Shown here in pieces: positions 42,501 to 49,671 of a stretch of 64,000 bases of DNA. The position numbers and the translations under genes are program-made. Within the stretch, counting starts at the first letter, position 1, and every line of letters starts with the position of its first letter. The notes below the pieces were generated by a model. The model did not search any database. It was not told where the DNA came from and was given only the letters and a program-made list of their open reading frames with translations. This DNA comes from Ascaris suum (lineage: Eukaryota > Nematoda > Chromadorea > Rhabditida > Ascarididae): contig CM024178.1 of assembly GCA_013433145.1 (NCBI GenBank), positions 4,387,260 to 4,451,259 on the forward strand. The letters run 5' to 3'.

Positions 42501-44704
42501 CTTATTGCCAGTCAAGTATCAGACAGTGGTGAACAATTTGAGCACGCCAGAAAGACTGGAATTTGAGCACTTCGTCAATACCTTTACAACCAACCGACTG
42601 GCTGCATGAATACTCAAAAATATGGTTAAATGTATCATGTTTAATTTGTATTTGCTTGTACAAACTTTATACCGCTTAAACTTCCGTAGTCCTGAATGGG
42701 GTGATAAAATGAAATAATTCTGACTTCACGGGTTATCTGCACCAAGCACATTTCCAAAGCTTTTCGCAGGGTAAGACTTCGAACAGATAGATGGATACAA
42801 AAATACACGTGCACCCTCCTAATCAACACTAAAATTTTTGCAAACAAACAAACGAAAACACTCCAAAAATAAATGAAAACAAGTATTCGTAGAAGGGAAA
42901 AAAATGTAGACTTTCGGGCACCTCACCACAGGGTTTGATTGATAAAACTGGAGAAAGCACATATCGTGTAAAGCTCCCTGCAACTCTTCCTCATTTGTTT
43001 AAAAGCCTAAAAATTGAATAAAGTAACGTGCTTCTGCAAGTTTTGCAATGCCTCTTGAGTACATCACACACCACACAATCCAACTCAATGCATTTGCAGT
43101 CACAGCTTTTTTGGATTATAACACAGACTATGCCACTATTGCACATGTTGTAGCAAACCTTCAAAGGGATTTGAACCGGGTTTCTTTCAGCCGTTTAGCT
43201 CAGCATACGGATGAGGCTTTTAATCAGTTTTAAGATAAGTCCATCGTTGATTAAGCGCAAGTGGCCACAAATCGACATCACGTTAAGGCATAAATATACC
43301 GCATTGCAGTTGGTACCAATGTATCGGGTGAAACTCTTGTCAATAAAATCTCTCTCCCTCTAGGGGAAAGAATAATTCCCTCAAATTCGCTATTGGAAAT
43401 GAAAAAATCGCTGGAAAAGAACCGAAAAAACCTGAAAACTACTAGCTCGACGGGTGAAGGATTGAAAAAGAAGCAGAAACCAGCTTACAACTAATGACAA
43501 TTTCCACAAGAGTTCCTTCGGTGACGTCGGAACTCGACGTGATCAACTGCAGGATGTTGATCGACCTCAGGTCATGCCGGTAAAGTAATATGTGATCGGG
43601 CAATGCGTCGCCCCAACCATGATTCGGATACTGCAATAGTATTGTTGTCAATGAAACCTTATTCGTTATCGCTTATAAGCGTTTTGATCTCGCCGTAGTA
43701 ACAGAAAATTGAACAAAACAAAGCAATCTTGCGAAACTGCAAAACTTTACGACTGAAATTAGTATAGCAAACTTTCACAGAACAATGTAACCTCACTGTA
43801 TCAAAATATTTTGAATTTTTCAAACATATTAATTCTTGAGGAATTTACCTGAATTATTACAGTGGTCACATATTTCTCTTAAATCATGAAAGTACCTTTA
43901 ATTACTTCCGATAACATCGAAAGGAACTATGCGGTGTTCACAGTACGATTTCATGGCGTCATTGGGAAGATGACGCCATGAACTTTACCCCTGTTTATTG
44001 GTTCGAAAAGCAGCTGCACCTCAGAAATGCTGCCACGATTTGCGTTTTCAGTCTCCGCCCAATCAGCAGCCAGCTTCACGAATTGCCCATAAATGTTGTT
44101 CATTTTTAAATTAATCTGACCGATTGCTCGAACTGTCCGAAATAAACGCTTTTCTTTTTGCGATACAATCGGCATAAAATGCAATTCCACTGACTGCAAA
44201 ATGCGTAAAAAAGTTTTTTTGGCAACTTTATTGGATAAATTTTTAGTGGATCACCTTGAAAACAAATGTAAAAGTCACCCAGTGGTGCCTGCAACACACC
44301 TAATGAAGCTTAGTTCTATCTTCAGTGACCCCAAGGCCGAAAGGAACTCTTTCGACCTTATGAAGCGAGAGCGAATTTATTGAGAAGGCGATTATTTCTG
44401 CCTCGAACAATTTAGCGAGAGTGGGATGTACGGGGAGGTTTTATTCAGTGGTATTAAACTACATACATAGTAAAGCAACAAGGTTTAGATAAGGTGTTAC
44501 TTAGTGAGTTTAAAACCTAGTCATTTGTATAAATAAGGCAAGAAGTGACGTACAGCTTTCTTGATGAAATTGACGGCTTGTTCGCGAAGGTCTCTTACAG
44601 AGATTTCCTGTCCCTCCACATTTATCGTCTCCTTCACGACACCCGATTGCATTTGAAAGGTTAGCCCGCTCATGTTTCTGGGATTCTTATCGGAGAATCC
44701 ACGC
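10404..44704 (-). CDS. dkf-2: Protein kinase D homologue (DKF family), 13 exons, 3' kinase half missing from window
   Basis: PKD is a diacylglycerol-regulated Ser/Thr kinase acting downstream of PKC at membranes. Thirteen minus-strand exons join with matching phases into about 489 residues. In order they give a ubiquitin-like N-terminal region (about 11-97), C1a (110-159), a Ser-rich linker (160-244), C1b (245-294), a charged linker (295-411) and a PH domain (from 412, last helix not found). Both C1 domains keep the full H-x12-C-x2-C-x13-C-x2-C-x4-H-x2-C-x7-C zinc pattern. No PKD kinase motif (HCDLKPEN, DFGFA, APE) was found below 10.4 kb, so the catalytic domain probably lies past base 1. 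The dkf-2 assignment rests on the long C1a-C1b spacing as I remember the C. elegans paralogues; dkf-1 is not excluded. The family call is near certain, while the 5' end and full extent are open. Confidence 0.93.
10519..12419 (-). other. dkf intron 12
   Basis: Intron between the two PH exons. It contains a minus-strand open frame at 10871-11125 with an immunoglobulin-like pattern (discussed under rejected items) and a copy of the dispersed GATATG/CTTTTGGAAT motif near 11631-11690. Confidence 0.85.
12420..12497 (-). CDS. dkf-2: dkf exon 12: PH domain, central strands
   Basis: This 26-codon phase 0-0 exon lies between ttttatttcag and AAG|GTTAAT. It reads [20 protein letters not shown], then STRYYK. 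It corresponds to human [26 protein letters not shown] minus a few variable residues. The HYWRLD and RYYK blocks are diagnostic of PKD-type PH domains. Confidence 0.96.
12498..13966 (-). other. dkf intron 11
   Basis: AT-rich intron between exons 11 and 12. It holds part of a dispersed short repeat at 12531-12588. A stretch near 13530-13560 has a weak resemblance to a tRNA B box. No ORF is of interest. Confidence 0.85.
12531..12588 (+). repeat. Dispersed short repeat, copy A
   Basis: Shares AAAGCGC, AGAGAA and ACGATATGTGCTTTTG in the same order and spacing with the copy near 51221-51290. A more diverged copy is near 11631-11690. Confidence 0.6.
13967..14074 (-). CDS. dkf-2: dkf exon 11: NIPLMR motif and start of PH domain
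   Basis: This 36-codon phase 0-0 exon lies between attttgcag and ATG|GTGAGT. It reads [20 protein letters not shown], then [16 protein letters not shown]. It matches human PKD NIPLMRVVQSVKHTKR...KEGWMVHYTSKD, that is, the basic segment before PH and its first strand. In vertebrate PKDs the PH domain restrains kinase activity, so an autoinhibitory role is inferred from the family. Confidence 0.96.
14075..16246 (-). other. dkf intron 10
   Basis: Intron between exons 10 and 11. A minus-strand open segment at 15761-15955 would encode a hydrophobic start followed by a Cys-containing peptide ending QLHLTFSH, but it has no ATG. Otherwise unremarkable. Confidence 0.85.
16247..16401 (-). CDS. dkf-2: dkf exon 10: charged linker before PH
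   Basis: The exon lies between tgtattgttag and CAG|GTGACG. It completes the split Gly from exon 9 and reads [20 protein letters not shown], then [17 protein letters not shown] and [14 protein letters not shown]. It is 51 codons ending in phase 0. It is rich in Glu, Asp, Arg, Lys and Ser and clearly more GC-rich than its surroundings. No known motif is visible; it occupies the variable position just before the conserved NIPLMR segment. The bases continue open past the donor for a short way, but the phase fit favours this boundary. Confidence 0.82.
17729..17774. repeat. 23-bp perfect tandem duplication
   Basis: Two identical adjacent copies beginning TGCGAAATATTTCTAG; a recent duplication within intron 9. 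Confidence 0.95.
18230..18284. repeat. CA/CAGA simple repeat
   Basis: ACAGACA and CAGACAGACA units forming a degenerate tetranucleotide-like tract. Confidence 0.8.
19791..19872. repeat. TA microsatellite, 82 bp
   Basis: Uninterrupted AT dinucleotides in intron 9, 149 bp beyond the donor of exon 9. Confidence 0.99.
20021..20098 (-). CDS. dkf-2: dkf exon 9: acidic linker between C1b and PH
   Basis: This exon has phase 1 on both sides, with acceptor ttgtttag and donor G|GTTTGT. It reads [20 protein letters not shown], then NDDAD. The Ser-rich stretch turning acidic fits the acidic region vertebrate PKDs carry between C1b and PH. Homology alone would not identify it; it is supported by order, strand, splice sites and exact phase agreement with exons 8 and 10. 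The TA microsatellite lies 149 bp beyond its donor. Confidence 0.78.
20236..20273. repeat. C-run block (G-quadruplex potential on minus strand)
   Basis: Five runs of 3-10 cytosines separated by 1-3 bases. The gene is on the minus strand, so the pre-mRNA would carry the G-runs. Confidence 0.8.
20421..20452. repeat. G-run block (G-quadruplex potential on plus strand)
   Basis: Six runs of four guanines with 1-2 base spacers, lying 147 bp from the C-run block and approximately complementary to it. Confidence 0.8.
23085..23189 (-). CDS. dkf-2: dkf exon 8: end of C1b and start of charged linker
   Basis: The exon opens after atattgcag, with the split Asp codon followed by [17 protein letters not shown]. 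This supplies the last Cys and His ligands of C1b, compared with human DCKFNCHKRCAPKVPNNC. It then runs [17 protein letters not shown] to donor G|GTAAGT, a consensus site, in phase 1. The intron upstream interrupts C1b at the same codon and phase as the C1a intron between exons 3 and 4. Confidence 0.96.
23190..24149 (-). other. dkf intron 7 (splits C1b)
   Basis: A 960-bp AT-rich intron inside the C1b domain. No gene, repeat or structured element stands out. Confidence 0.88.
24150..24252 (-). CDS. dkf-2: dkf exon 7: first two-thirds of the C1b domain
   Basis: The exon lies between tatatttcag and G|GTTTGC (phase 1). It reads [19 protein letters not shown], then [15 protein letters not shown]. 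It is nearly identical to the PKD C1b signature (human [33 protein letters not shown]). His, the CQIC pair and the Cys of MQC are the zinc ligands. C1b is the high-affinity phorbol-ester site in vertebrate PKDs, and the RPT, KGL and RQG loop residues are all present here. Confidence 0.97.
24253..25534 (-). other. dkf intron 6
   Basis: A 1.3-kb intron between exons 6 and 7. It has pyrimidine-rich plus-strand tracts near 24420-24475 and 24940-24980. No other feature supported. Confidence 0.88.
25535..25612 (-). CDS. dkf-2: dkf exon 6: RSxSxSGRP linker leading into C1b
   Basis: This 26-codon phase 0-0 exon lies between tttttgcag and AAG|GTATCG. It reads [20 protein letters not shown], then EATRVK. 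It corresponds to vertebrate PKD KRSNSQSYIGRP...KVKVPHTF, in which the serines are reported autophosphorylation or 14-3-3 sites. The RSxSxSGRP core is kept and leads directly into exon 7 at VPHTF. The surrounding open frame is longer, but the splice sites and homology delimit the exon clearly. Confidence 0.92.
25613..30682 (-). other. dkf intron 5
   Basis: A 5-kb intron between exons 5 and 6. It is AT-rich with C/T-rich runs near 26888-26905 and 28020-28060. Several short open frames on both strands have biased Phe/Leu/Ser or Lys/Asn composition and no homology that I recognise. Confidence 0.82.
30683..30781 (-). CDS. dkf-2: dkf exon 5: variable Ser/Thr linker between C1a and C1b
   Basis: This is a 33-codon phase 0-0 exon between ggattttcag and AAT|GTGAGA. 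It reads [20 protein letters not shown], then [13 protein letters not shown]. It has no motif of its own, as expected for the poorly conserved Ser/Thr/Pro-rich PKD linker. Support comes from clean splice sites, correct order and strand, and perfect phase with exons 4 and 6. Because its length is a multiple of three with phase 0 on both sides, it could be skipped without breaking frame, so it may be an alternative cassette. Confidence 0.75.
30782..32677 (-). other. dkf intron 4
   Basis: A 1.9-kb intron between exons 4 and 5. Nothing beyond short chance open frames. Confidence 0.85.
32678..32802 (-). CDS. dkf-2: dkf exon 4: end of C1a and basic/Ser linker
   Basis: The exon opens after cgtttcag and completes C1a with [17 protein letters not shown], which carries the remaining Cys and His ligands. 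It continues [18 protein letters not shown]. The RRPS motif sits where vertebrate PKDs have RRLS, a reported 14-3-3-type phosphosite, so a similar role is inferred. The donor TCG|GTTCAC is weak for a nematode, but it leaves phase 0, which is exactly what exon 5 needs. The 3' boundary is therefore slightly less certain than the rest. Confidence 0.93.
32803..33314 (-). other. dkf intron 3 (splits C1a)
   Basis: A 512-bp intron inside the C1a domain, at the position equivalent to intron 7 in C1b. A purine-rich plus-strand tract lies near 33090-33130. Confidence 0.9.
33315..33446 (-). CDS. dkf-2: dkf exon 3: first two-thirds of the C1a domain
   Basis: The acceptor is atttattgcag and the donor G|GTGTGC is in phase 1. 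The exon reads [10 protein letters not shown], then [18 protein letters not shown] and [15 protein letters not shown]. This is the typical PKD C1a (human PHALFVHSYRAPAFCDHC...GLVRQGLKCEG). Visible zinc ligands are the His of PHT, the CDFC pair and the Cys of LKC. The Pro, Gly and Gln typical of ligand-competent C1 loops (SPT, FGL, KQG) are present, so diacylglycerol or phorbol ester binding is plausible. The exon is preceded by a roughly 10-kb intron. Confidence 0.96.
33670..33727. repeat. Imperfect tandem duplication, about 30 bp
   Basis: Two copies of ATTTGTGGCGAAAAAAA followed by a similar G-x-GCG tail. Confidence 0.85.
34463..34520. repeat. TA microsatellite, 58 bp
   Basis: Uninterrupted AT dinucleotides in intron 2. 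Confidence 0.99.
34939..35087. repeat. Imperfect tandem array, about 21-bp unit, seven copies
   Basis: Successive units resemble CTCAAGGATCTTGTGAGTTA, with copies of 20-23 bp that differ by several substitutions. Odd and even units share different cores (ATATCG versus ATCTTG), suggesting growth by a double unit. Confidence 0.85.
36471..36550. repeat. TA microsatellite, 80 bp
   Basis: Uninterrupted TA dinucleotides in intron 2. Confidence 0.99.
37862..37953 (+). CDS. Possible plus-strand exon of a small secreted protein, perhaps a broken gene
   Basis: A 92-nt segment lies between ctttctatacag and AAG|GTGAGA inside the large minus-strand intron 2. It reads [20 protein letters not shown], then [10 protein letters not shown]. 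Just upstream an ATG at 37820 opens [14 protein letters not shown], a typical signal peptide, but in a frame one base out of register with the downstream peptide. Either this is a frameshifted relic, or the signal peptide belongs to chance sequence. I recognise no family; two cysteines 21 residues apart are visible. Confidence 0.28.
43489..43630 (-). CDS. dkf-2: dkf exon 2: second half of ubiquitin-like region
   Basis: The exon opens at acceptor actattgcag with [20 protein letters not shown] and runs through [20 protein letters not shown] to VIS, ending T|GTAAGC in phase 1. It aligns along its length with the PKD N-terminal segment (human DKILLFKHDPTSANLLQLV... EGDLVEVVLSA). It contributes 47 codons plus one base, which joins CA from exon 3 to make Ser. 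This is one of the two strongest matches outside the zinc fingers. Confidence 0.92.
43631..44553 (-). other. dkf intron 1
   Basis: A 923-bp intron between the two ubiquitin-like-region exons. It contains a perfect 13-bp inverted repeat with a 7-nt loop at 43950-43982. Nothing else is supported. Confidence 0.88.
43950..43982. repeat. Perfect inverted repeat, 13-bp arms, 7-nt loop
   Basis: Arm TTCATGGCGTCAT, loop TGGGAAG, arm ATGACGCCATGAA. Lies in intron 1 of the kinase gene. Confidence 0.95.
44554..44704 (-). CDS. dkf-2: dkf exon 1 of model: start of ubiquitin-like N-terminal region
   Basis: The exon lies between acceptor ttctgatttcag and donor GCT|GTACGT. It reads (x)[10 protein letters not shown], then [16 protein letters not shown] and further, ending NFIKKA. 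The segment from MSGLTF matches the beginning of PKD proteins (human VSFHIQIGLTRE), the region described as a ubiquitin-like dimerisation domain. It starts with one leftover base, so an upstream coding exon would have to end in phase 2. Alternatively the acceptor is a spliced-leader site and translation starts at the ATG at 44673-44671, only 31 nt downstream. It ends in phase 0, which matches the next exon. Confidence 0.88.
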
Positions 44705-46177
44705 CTGAAATCAGAAGATTCAAACTGCATGCTCGACACTCTCACTTATAGCGACAAAGCTGAATCAATCTCAATGCTACGGTGCAGTTGCAGCTAAGAA
44801 AGGTTAAATAACGACATGATGCCCAAAGAGAAGATAGAAGGACAAAATTCATTCAGGCCCCCACTGTACCGTAGTGTAAAGAATTGCCTTGACCGACGTC
44901 GATTCGAAATACATCTCTAGGATTCACGTAAACTGGGGACAGGTCGAACGTCCAGGCTCTGAGACCACTCGGTGTGTGGTACCTTTTGGCTCTCCGATTT
45001 CCGACCCCGCTAACTGTCTCACGGTTTCATCCCTGACACTGGTATCTTCACTTATAGGTTGAGTTGTCAATAAAATCTTCCAATCTTATACAAATGCTAA
45101 AAAACAGACAAACGAGCACTGACCAATGGCTATTCGGGCAAGTGATGCTGGCGATGGCCATTGGCCATCCCTAAACAGAAAAACTCTATATGAAGGAGAG
45201 GCACTCGTATCAGTATATCCCTTGGAAGAAGACATTTATAAGTTTTTATACAAAACAACTTTGGTTATTTTTCAGACACAGTCAAGGTGATGAATGGCTA
45301 ACTGCAGTGAAAGTCCACTTGATTATTCCGGACTTATTTGTGTTATAGGCGATGAAATAAGTTGTATAACCCTCTACAAACAATAAGAAAGAATATCTTT
45401 CTTTTAGAAAAAGAATAAAATAAAATAAACCTATACGTAAAGTTATTTCACAAGCTTATAATTTAGCTCAAACACTTCTAAATATGCTAAGCTATTGTTT
45501 TTGAAATATAATAATTGATGCGCCGACAGGGAATATCATGTATGAATAACTGGCTGATCTATTTTGCCATCGACCAAAGTTATCGTCGGCCTGCAGCAAT
45601 ACAACGAAAGAATTTTCATCGAATGAGCTGTTTGCGTGCATTGAACGCATTACAACAAAACGTTAACAATCTCCGCCAACGATCTACAACAATCGTTACA
45701 CAGCAACATCTAATACATCGATATCTTCACATCTTTCATCTACAACTGATAAATTGAAAACTATTTAAAACCTTGAATAAGAGTTACTAATGTATTTTGG
45801 TAGTTAGGGTACCTGTAATGACGCAATTTACTTATACAGGCTAGAAGCATCTATTGAACCAAGTAAAACGTCTTAAATGTTGTGCCCTTTAGAATCAGAG
45901 TGTCGCCAGATGTGAAAATTTATTTTTTAAGTTTAGGCAATACTTACTTCTTCAATTCATGTTGCAAAAGTATGCGTACCATTAGAAGATTACTCTCACC
46001 TATCAATAATACTGTCATGTTAGTTAGAAATTAAATATGCACAAAATACTGTATTTGACGGTATTTATGCATCGTCTAAAACGTTTCAATCTGCACTCTA
46101 CTCTAAGAATATTTGCTGGAAATTCGTCAGGAAGTGCCAGATTTTAAGCGACTGATGCATAGACGTGTTTGGGTTAC

Positions 46178-46275
46178 TGCTTTATGACGCCTTCTCGAAC
46201 GATGTTCTTCTCATTGTGCGCCTTTGTGACGTTCTTCTGCTCCACGGCTTCATTGCAGTCTTCTTTGTTCTTCCT
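46178..46275 (-). CDS. Possible upstream dkf exon or unrelated open segment
   Basis: An open segment runs between tttattcgtag and CA|GTAACC. It reads RKNKEDCNEAVEQKNVTKAH, then NEKNIVREGVIK. It ends in phase 2, exactly what exon 1 of the model would need from an upstream coding exon. I recognise no domain; the segment is highly charged. Another minus-strand frame is also open here, so the coding status is uncertain. Confidence 0.25.
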
Positions 46276-47672
46276 CTACGAATAAAGATTCTTGCGTTCG
46301 ATCGATCTTTTAAATGCACCCACATATTTCCGAAATCATTAAATGCAAATTTCCGAGCTGAAACAATCGCCACGCGGACAAATATTTTGCATATACAGTT
46401 TTCACTATACAAAGCATTAAAAAAATGAATAGTTGCAAGGGCGAACCGTTGGTGATGGCGGTCGAATTGTCCGATCACTGTAGTGGATGTCGGATCGTCG
46501 AGATCTTAAAATATGCACATTTCCGGCATGATAGTTGATATCCTGTATCAAATGAGAACACCTTCGAAATCTTAACTTGGCCACTGCAAGTATCCTTTGT
46601 TTGTGAGCAGTACGCTACAACGTGTCTTTATTCCACTCCTCGGAAAAGTCCTGTTTATTTTTGTATACGCAATACTTATACTGCTCCTACCTCTTCACCA
46701 ACAAATTCATTGCTGCAAACAAAATTTCATTTTATTTTCTCTTAGGCTAATGATTAACAATGCAAGCATTCAGCCGTGCAATAGCGAAATAACGAAGATC
46801 GCTAAAGTTGCACTATCAACAGAGAGCGATTGGTGGAAGGAAAAAAACACGAATCGTGACGAGAATTTCTCTGCTAATTTTAATATCGCAAATCTTGGAA
46901 GTCATGAGTGGTGATATTTCTAGATTCATTGTACTATCATCAAATTAGGCCTAACCTATCAATCAGCTGTTATGCTGCCGTTCGAATATACCCGAAAAAT
47001 TATCATGAACGACTTCCCACACTGTAATTTGAAACTATACGACAAAGAAATAATCAGAGACGTGAACTACTGATATAACTGCAGGAAATCTGCTTTTTTT
47101 TTTTAATGAAATGCGCTGCATTTTCCTCAAAAATACAAATATTACACTGCAATTATTATTAAACTGCAATCATAAGAAAGGCAAATGTATCATACCTCTA
47201 TAGTTTATCGTAGGTGCGAATTTTATTTTCATTCAAGCACTCTACGGTAGAGAACCACAAGAATATGAGTGCATCTTCGGTGCTGAATATATTTGCTATG
47301 GGACATATATACCGATCATACACGGCAGAAGGAAATTGCACAATGATGATTCACAAATATAACTCGAGGATCGCGGATATAATTCGCGACGATGCAGTGA
47401 GTATCACAGACATGCAGACATCATCAGGCTTGTGCACTTCCCTCAATAGCCCTCCGGTATCGTATGTAAATTAATGTTCATTCTCAGTGGCTGCATTGCA
47501 CGCATTATTTTGGAAATATCTCTCTTGACTTGAGGTGCAGAGTCATTTGAAGGTATCATCTCAAAACATGCGACATATTATAGAGGTAATCCGGGTTTTC
47601 CTCTTTTTCTTTTCCGTCCGGACGCACAAATTATTTCTGAAATTGTTTTTTGATTCATCTTTCTTTTCCTTT

Positions 47673-47689
47673 CCCCCCCCCCCCCCCCC
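47673..47689. repeat. Homopolymer C, 17 bases
   Basis: Single run of cytosine inside a longer pyrimidine tract; length in an assembly is error-prone. Confidence 0.95.
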
Positions 47690-48220
47690 TTCTCCACCAT
47701 ACTCTAAACTGCCTCGATTCCTCCCCTTCGCTCTCATATTCTCTCCATATATGTTATGCCCTTTGGCTCAAATCAGTCACTTTATGATCCCATAAGAAGG
47801 TGAAATAAGTTCTGGTGCTGTTTTCTTTGCTTCGTTTCCTACGCACAAAACAACCATCATCGTTACTAACCACACCATTTGAAAAAGAACATTTAGGTTT
47901 CTGGTGAAAATAAGCACAGCACGGGACTTCCAAGAAATTTTTCTTCCCTGATTTGATTAGTGTAGTACGTATAATATGAAAGAGTCTAATAAACTGACTG
48001 AGAAGCTTCTAAATATATTTGAATTTATTCATCGATAAATATAATAATCAAATGTTCAAAGCTCAAAGAACTAACATATAAATGCACGAAAAGTGTTTTG
48101 TGCCGAAAAACCAAAGTGACTGTTAATTAAAGTAGATTGCCAATAAATCTTTCATTTGATACAGCGCTGGAGACAAAAATGCCGTGAGCATTCCTAACAT
48201 GCTGATGTTTCGTTGACTCA

Positions 48221-48246
48221 GGGGGGAGGGGTTGAAGGGGGAAGGG
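48221..48246. repeat. G-rich tract with four G-runs
   Basis: Runs of 6, 4, 5 and 3 guanines with spacers of 1-5 bases, meeting the usual G-quadruplex pattern on the plus strand. Confidence 0.75.
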
Positions 48247-49003
48247 TAAAATGGCAACACTGAATGTTTTTATTTTTCTCTTAAAAATCCATCTCACCAT
48301 AGAAATCATAACTAATATTTTTCAACCTTCGTTCCCCTCCATAGAATGCAACAAAAGATGCGCACTCTTTAGGCTTCAATCCCTGCAAATGTCGACGGCG
48401 AAAAAGGGATATGAATCAGAATTGCGTTCAAAGGAATAATAACACTCATATTACCGGCTATTCTCATGTGGAGGGACAGCAATAAGCTTTATGCATTGAT
48501 GCGCAGCGTTAAACTCGTTGACGGACAATACTGGAACCTGTTTCTTCCAGCAAACTATTTCCACGATTATTTCAAATTAACCGACTGGCAGCTCATCATT
48601 AACAAAGCAATCGAATACCTCTCACCATCGAAGAACTCAAGTCTATCCAAACGAATTTATGTACGACTCTCATTTGGGAATCGCTCATTATTGTTGATCA
48701 TTACCACATTTCCCGAAATTGGCATCTACATGGTTAATTGAGGATAAAAGTTTGCTGTCTGTGTATGTACGTCTGCCGACAACTACTGCCATTTCGAATC
48801 GGTATCTGTTCTTAACTGCTTTATCAATCAAAACCCTTTGCTTAAGGAAACATCCAACAATCGCCGATTCATCACTTGCCTGGCAAACAAATTTGCATAC
48901 TTCACAAGAAGCCCCTCGAATGACCGCTTATTCATTTGATTGCTATTTGCGCCGAATTGCCAAACGTTAAAAGAAATTCTTAAAGATTGAACGAATATTA
49001 AAC

Positions 49004-49206
49004 CTGTTAAATGAGCATCAAACTCATAGATTGTCGAATGACAACTCGTCGGCTGGAGGTGCGAAGACGTCGATGAACGCTTCAAATTTGATGTCCTCTT
49101 GTACCCTCTCGGATTCGATTTCCGTTGCAATCCGTTCACACACAACCAACGGGCTGCTTCATCGAATGACCTTACTAACACCCTGGTGCGGCTCTTTCTC
49201 TGCTCG
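49004..49206 (-). CDS. Possible exon upstream of dkf, reading frame ambiguous
   Basis: The acceptor ttgtctatattgcag is very good, and CAG|GTTTAA is a fair donor. One frame is open throughout (67 codons, Arg/Ser-rich, including VLVRSFDEAARWLC). A second frame, after an early stop, reads CERIATEIESERVQEDIKF, then EAFIDVFAPPADELSFDNL and a stop, and looks more protein-like. I recognise neither. The first frame ends in phase 1, which does not match the 46.2-kb candidate directly, so more exons would be required if it belongs to the kinase gene. Confidence 0.25.
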
Positions 49207-49626
49207 CTGCAATATAGACAATATTTGAGAGGATACGAATGATGGGGTGATTATATCGAAATGGTGTTTTTTTTTCTTACTAAAAATAGACAAACAATTC
49301 CATTCAAATAAACATTAAACGAAGACCGGAAAAACTAAATGAAAAAAAAAACGGTTCTAAGATACATTCGAAAAGAAGTATTCCGCTTTGACGATAGAAT
49401 TGATACAACTGTAAAGGAGAATTTCTTCAATCGACTCATTACATCGCAAAATAAGGCTATTTGGGCTCTTTTATAAAAAAACGTCAAATAAACCTATGAT
49501 AAACTCAAGAAAAGAATACGTAAAACAACAAAAACCTTGAAAATTTTATAAAAAAAGAAATCCTAACAGATTTATACCGACGTAAATGTTTTCATTTGGA
49601 TCATCACGAGGCTTTCTTAGGGTCAG

Positions 49627-49671
49627 CGTGGTCGTTATCGATCCTAAACAGTAGGATCGATAACGACCACG
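49627..49671. repeat. Perfect inverted repeat, 20-bp arms, 5-nt loop
   Basis: The left arm begins CGTGGTCGTTATCGAT; loop AACAG; the right arm is its exact complement. After a small asymmetric bulge, TTAGG (49617-49621) can also pair with CCTAA (49674-49678), lengthening the foldback. Confidence 0.96.

Larger units (their letters stand above)
33447..43488 (-). other. dkf intron 2, about 10 kb, repeat-rich
   Basis: The largest intron, separating the N-terminal exons from C1a. It holds an imperfect tandem duplication at 33670-33727, a 58-bp TA array (34463-34520) and a GC-richer block at 34725-34900 that may be a transposon remnant. It also holds an imperfect 21-bp tandem array (34939-35087), an 80-bp TA array (36471-36550), a possible plus-strand secreted-protein relic (37820-37953) and the tRNA-like stretch near 43190-43258. 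A further promoter for shorter transcripts could sit here, but none is visible. Confidence 0.8.
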
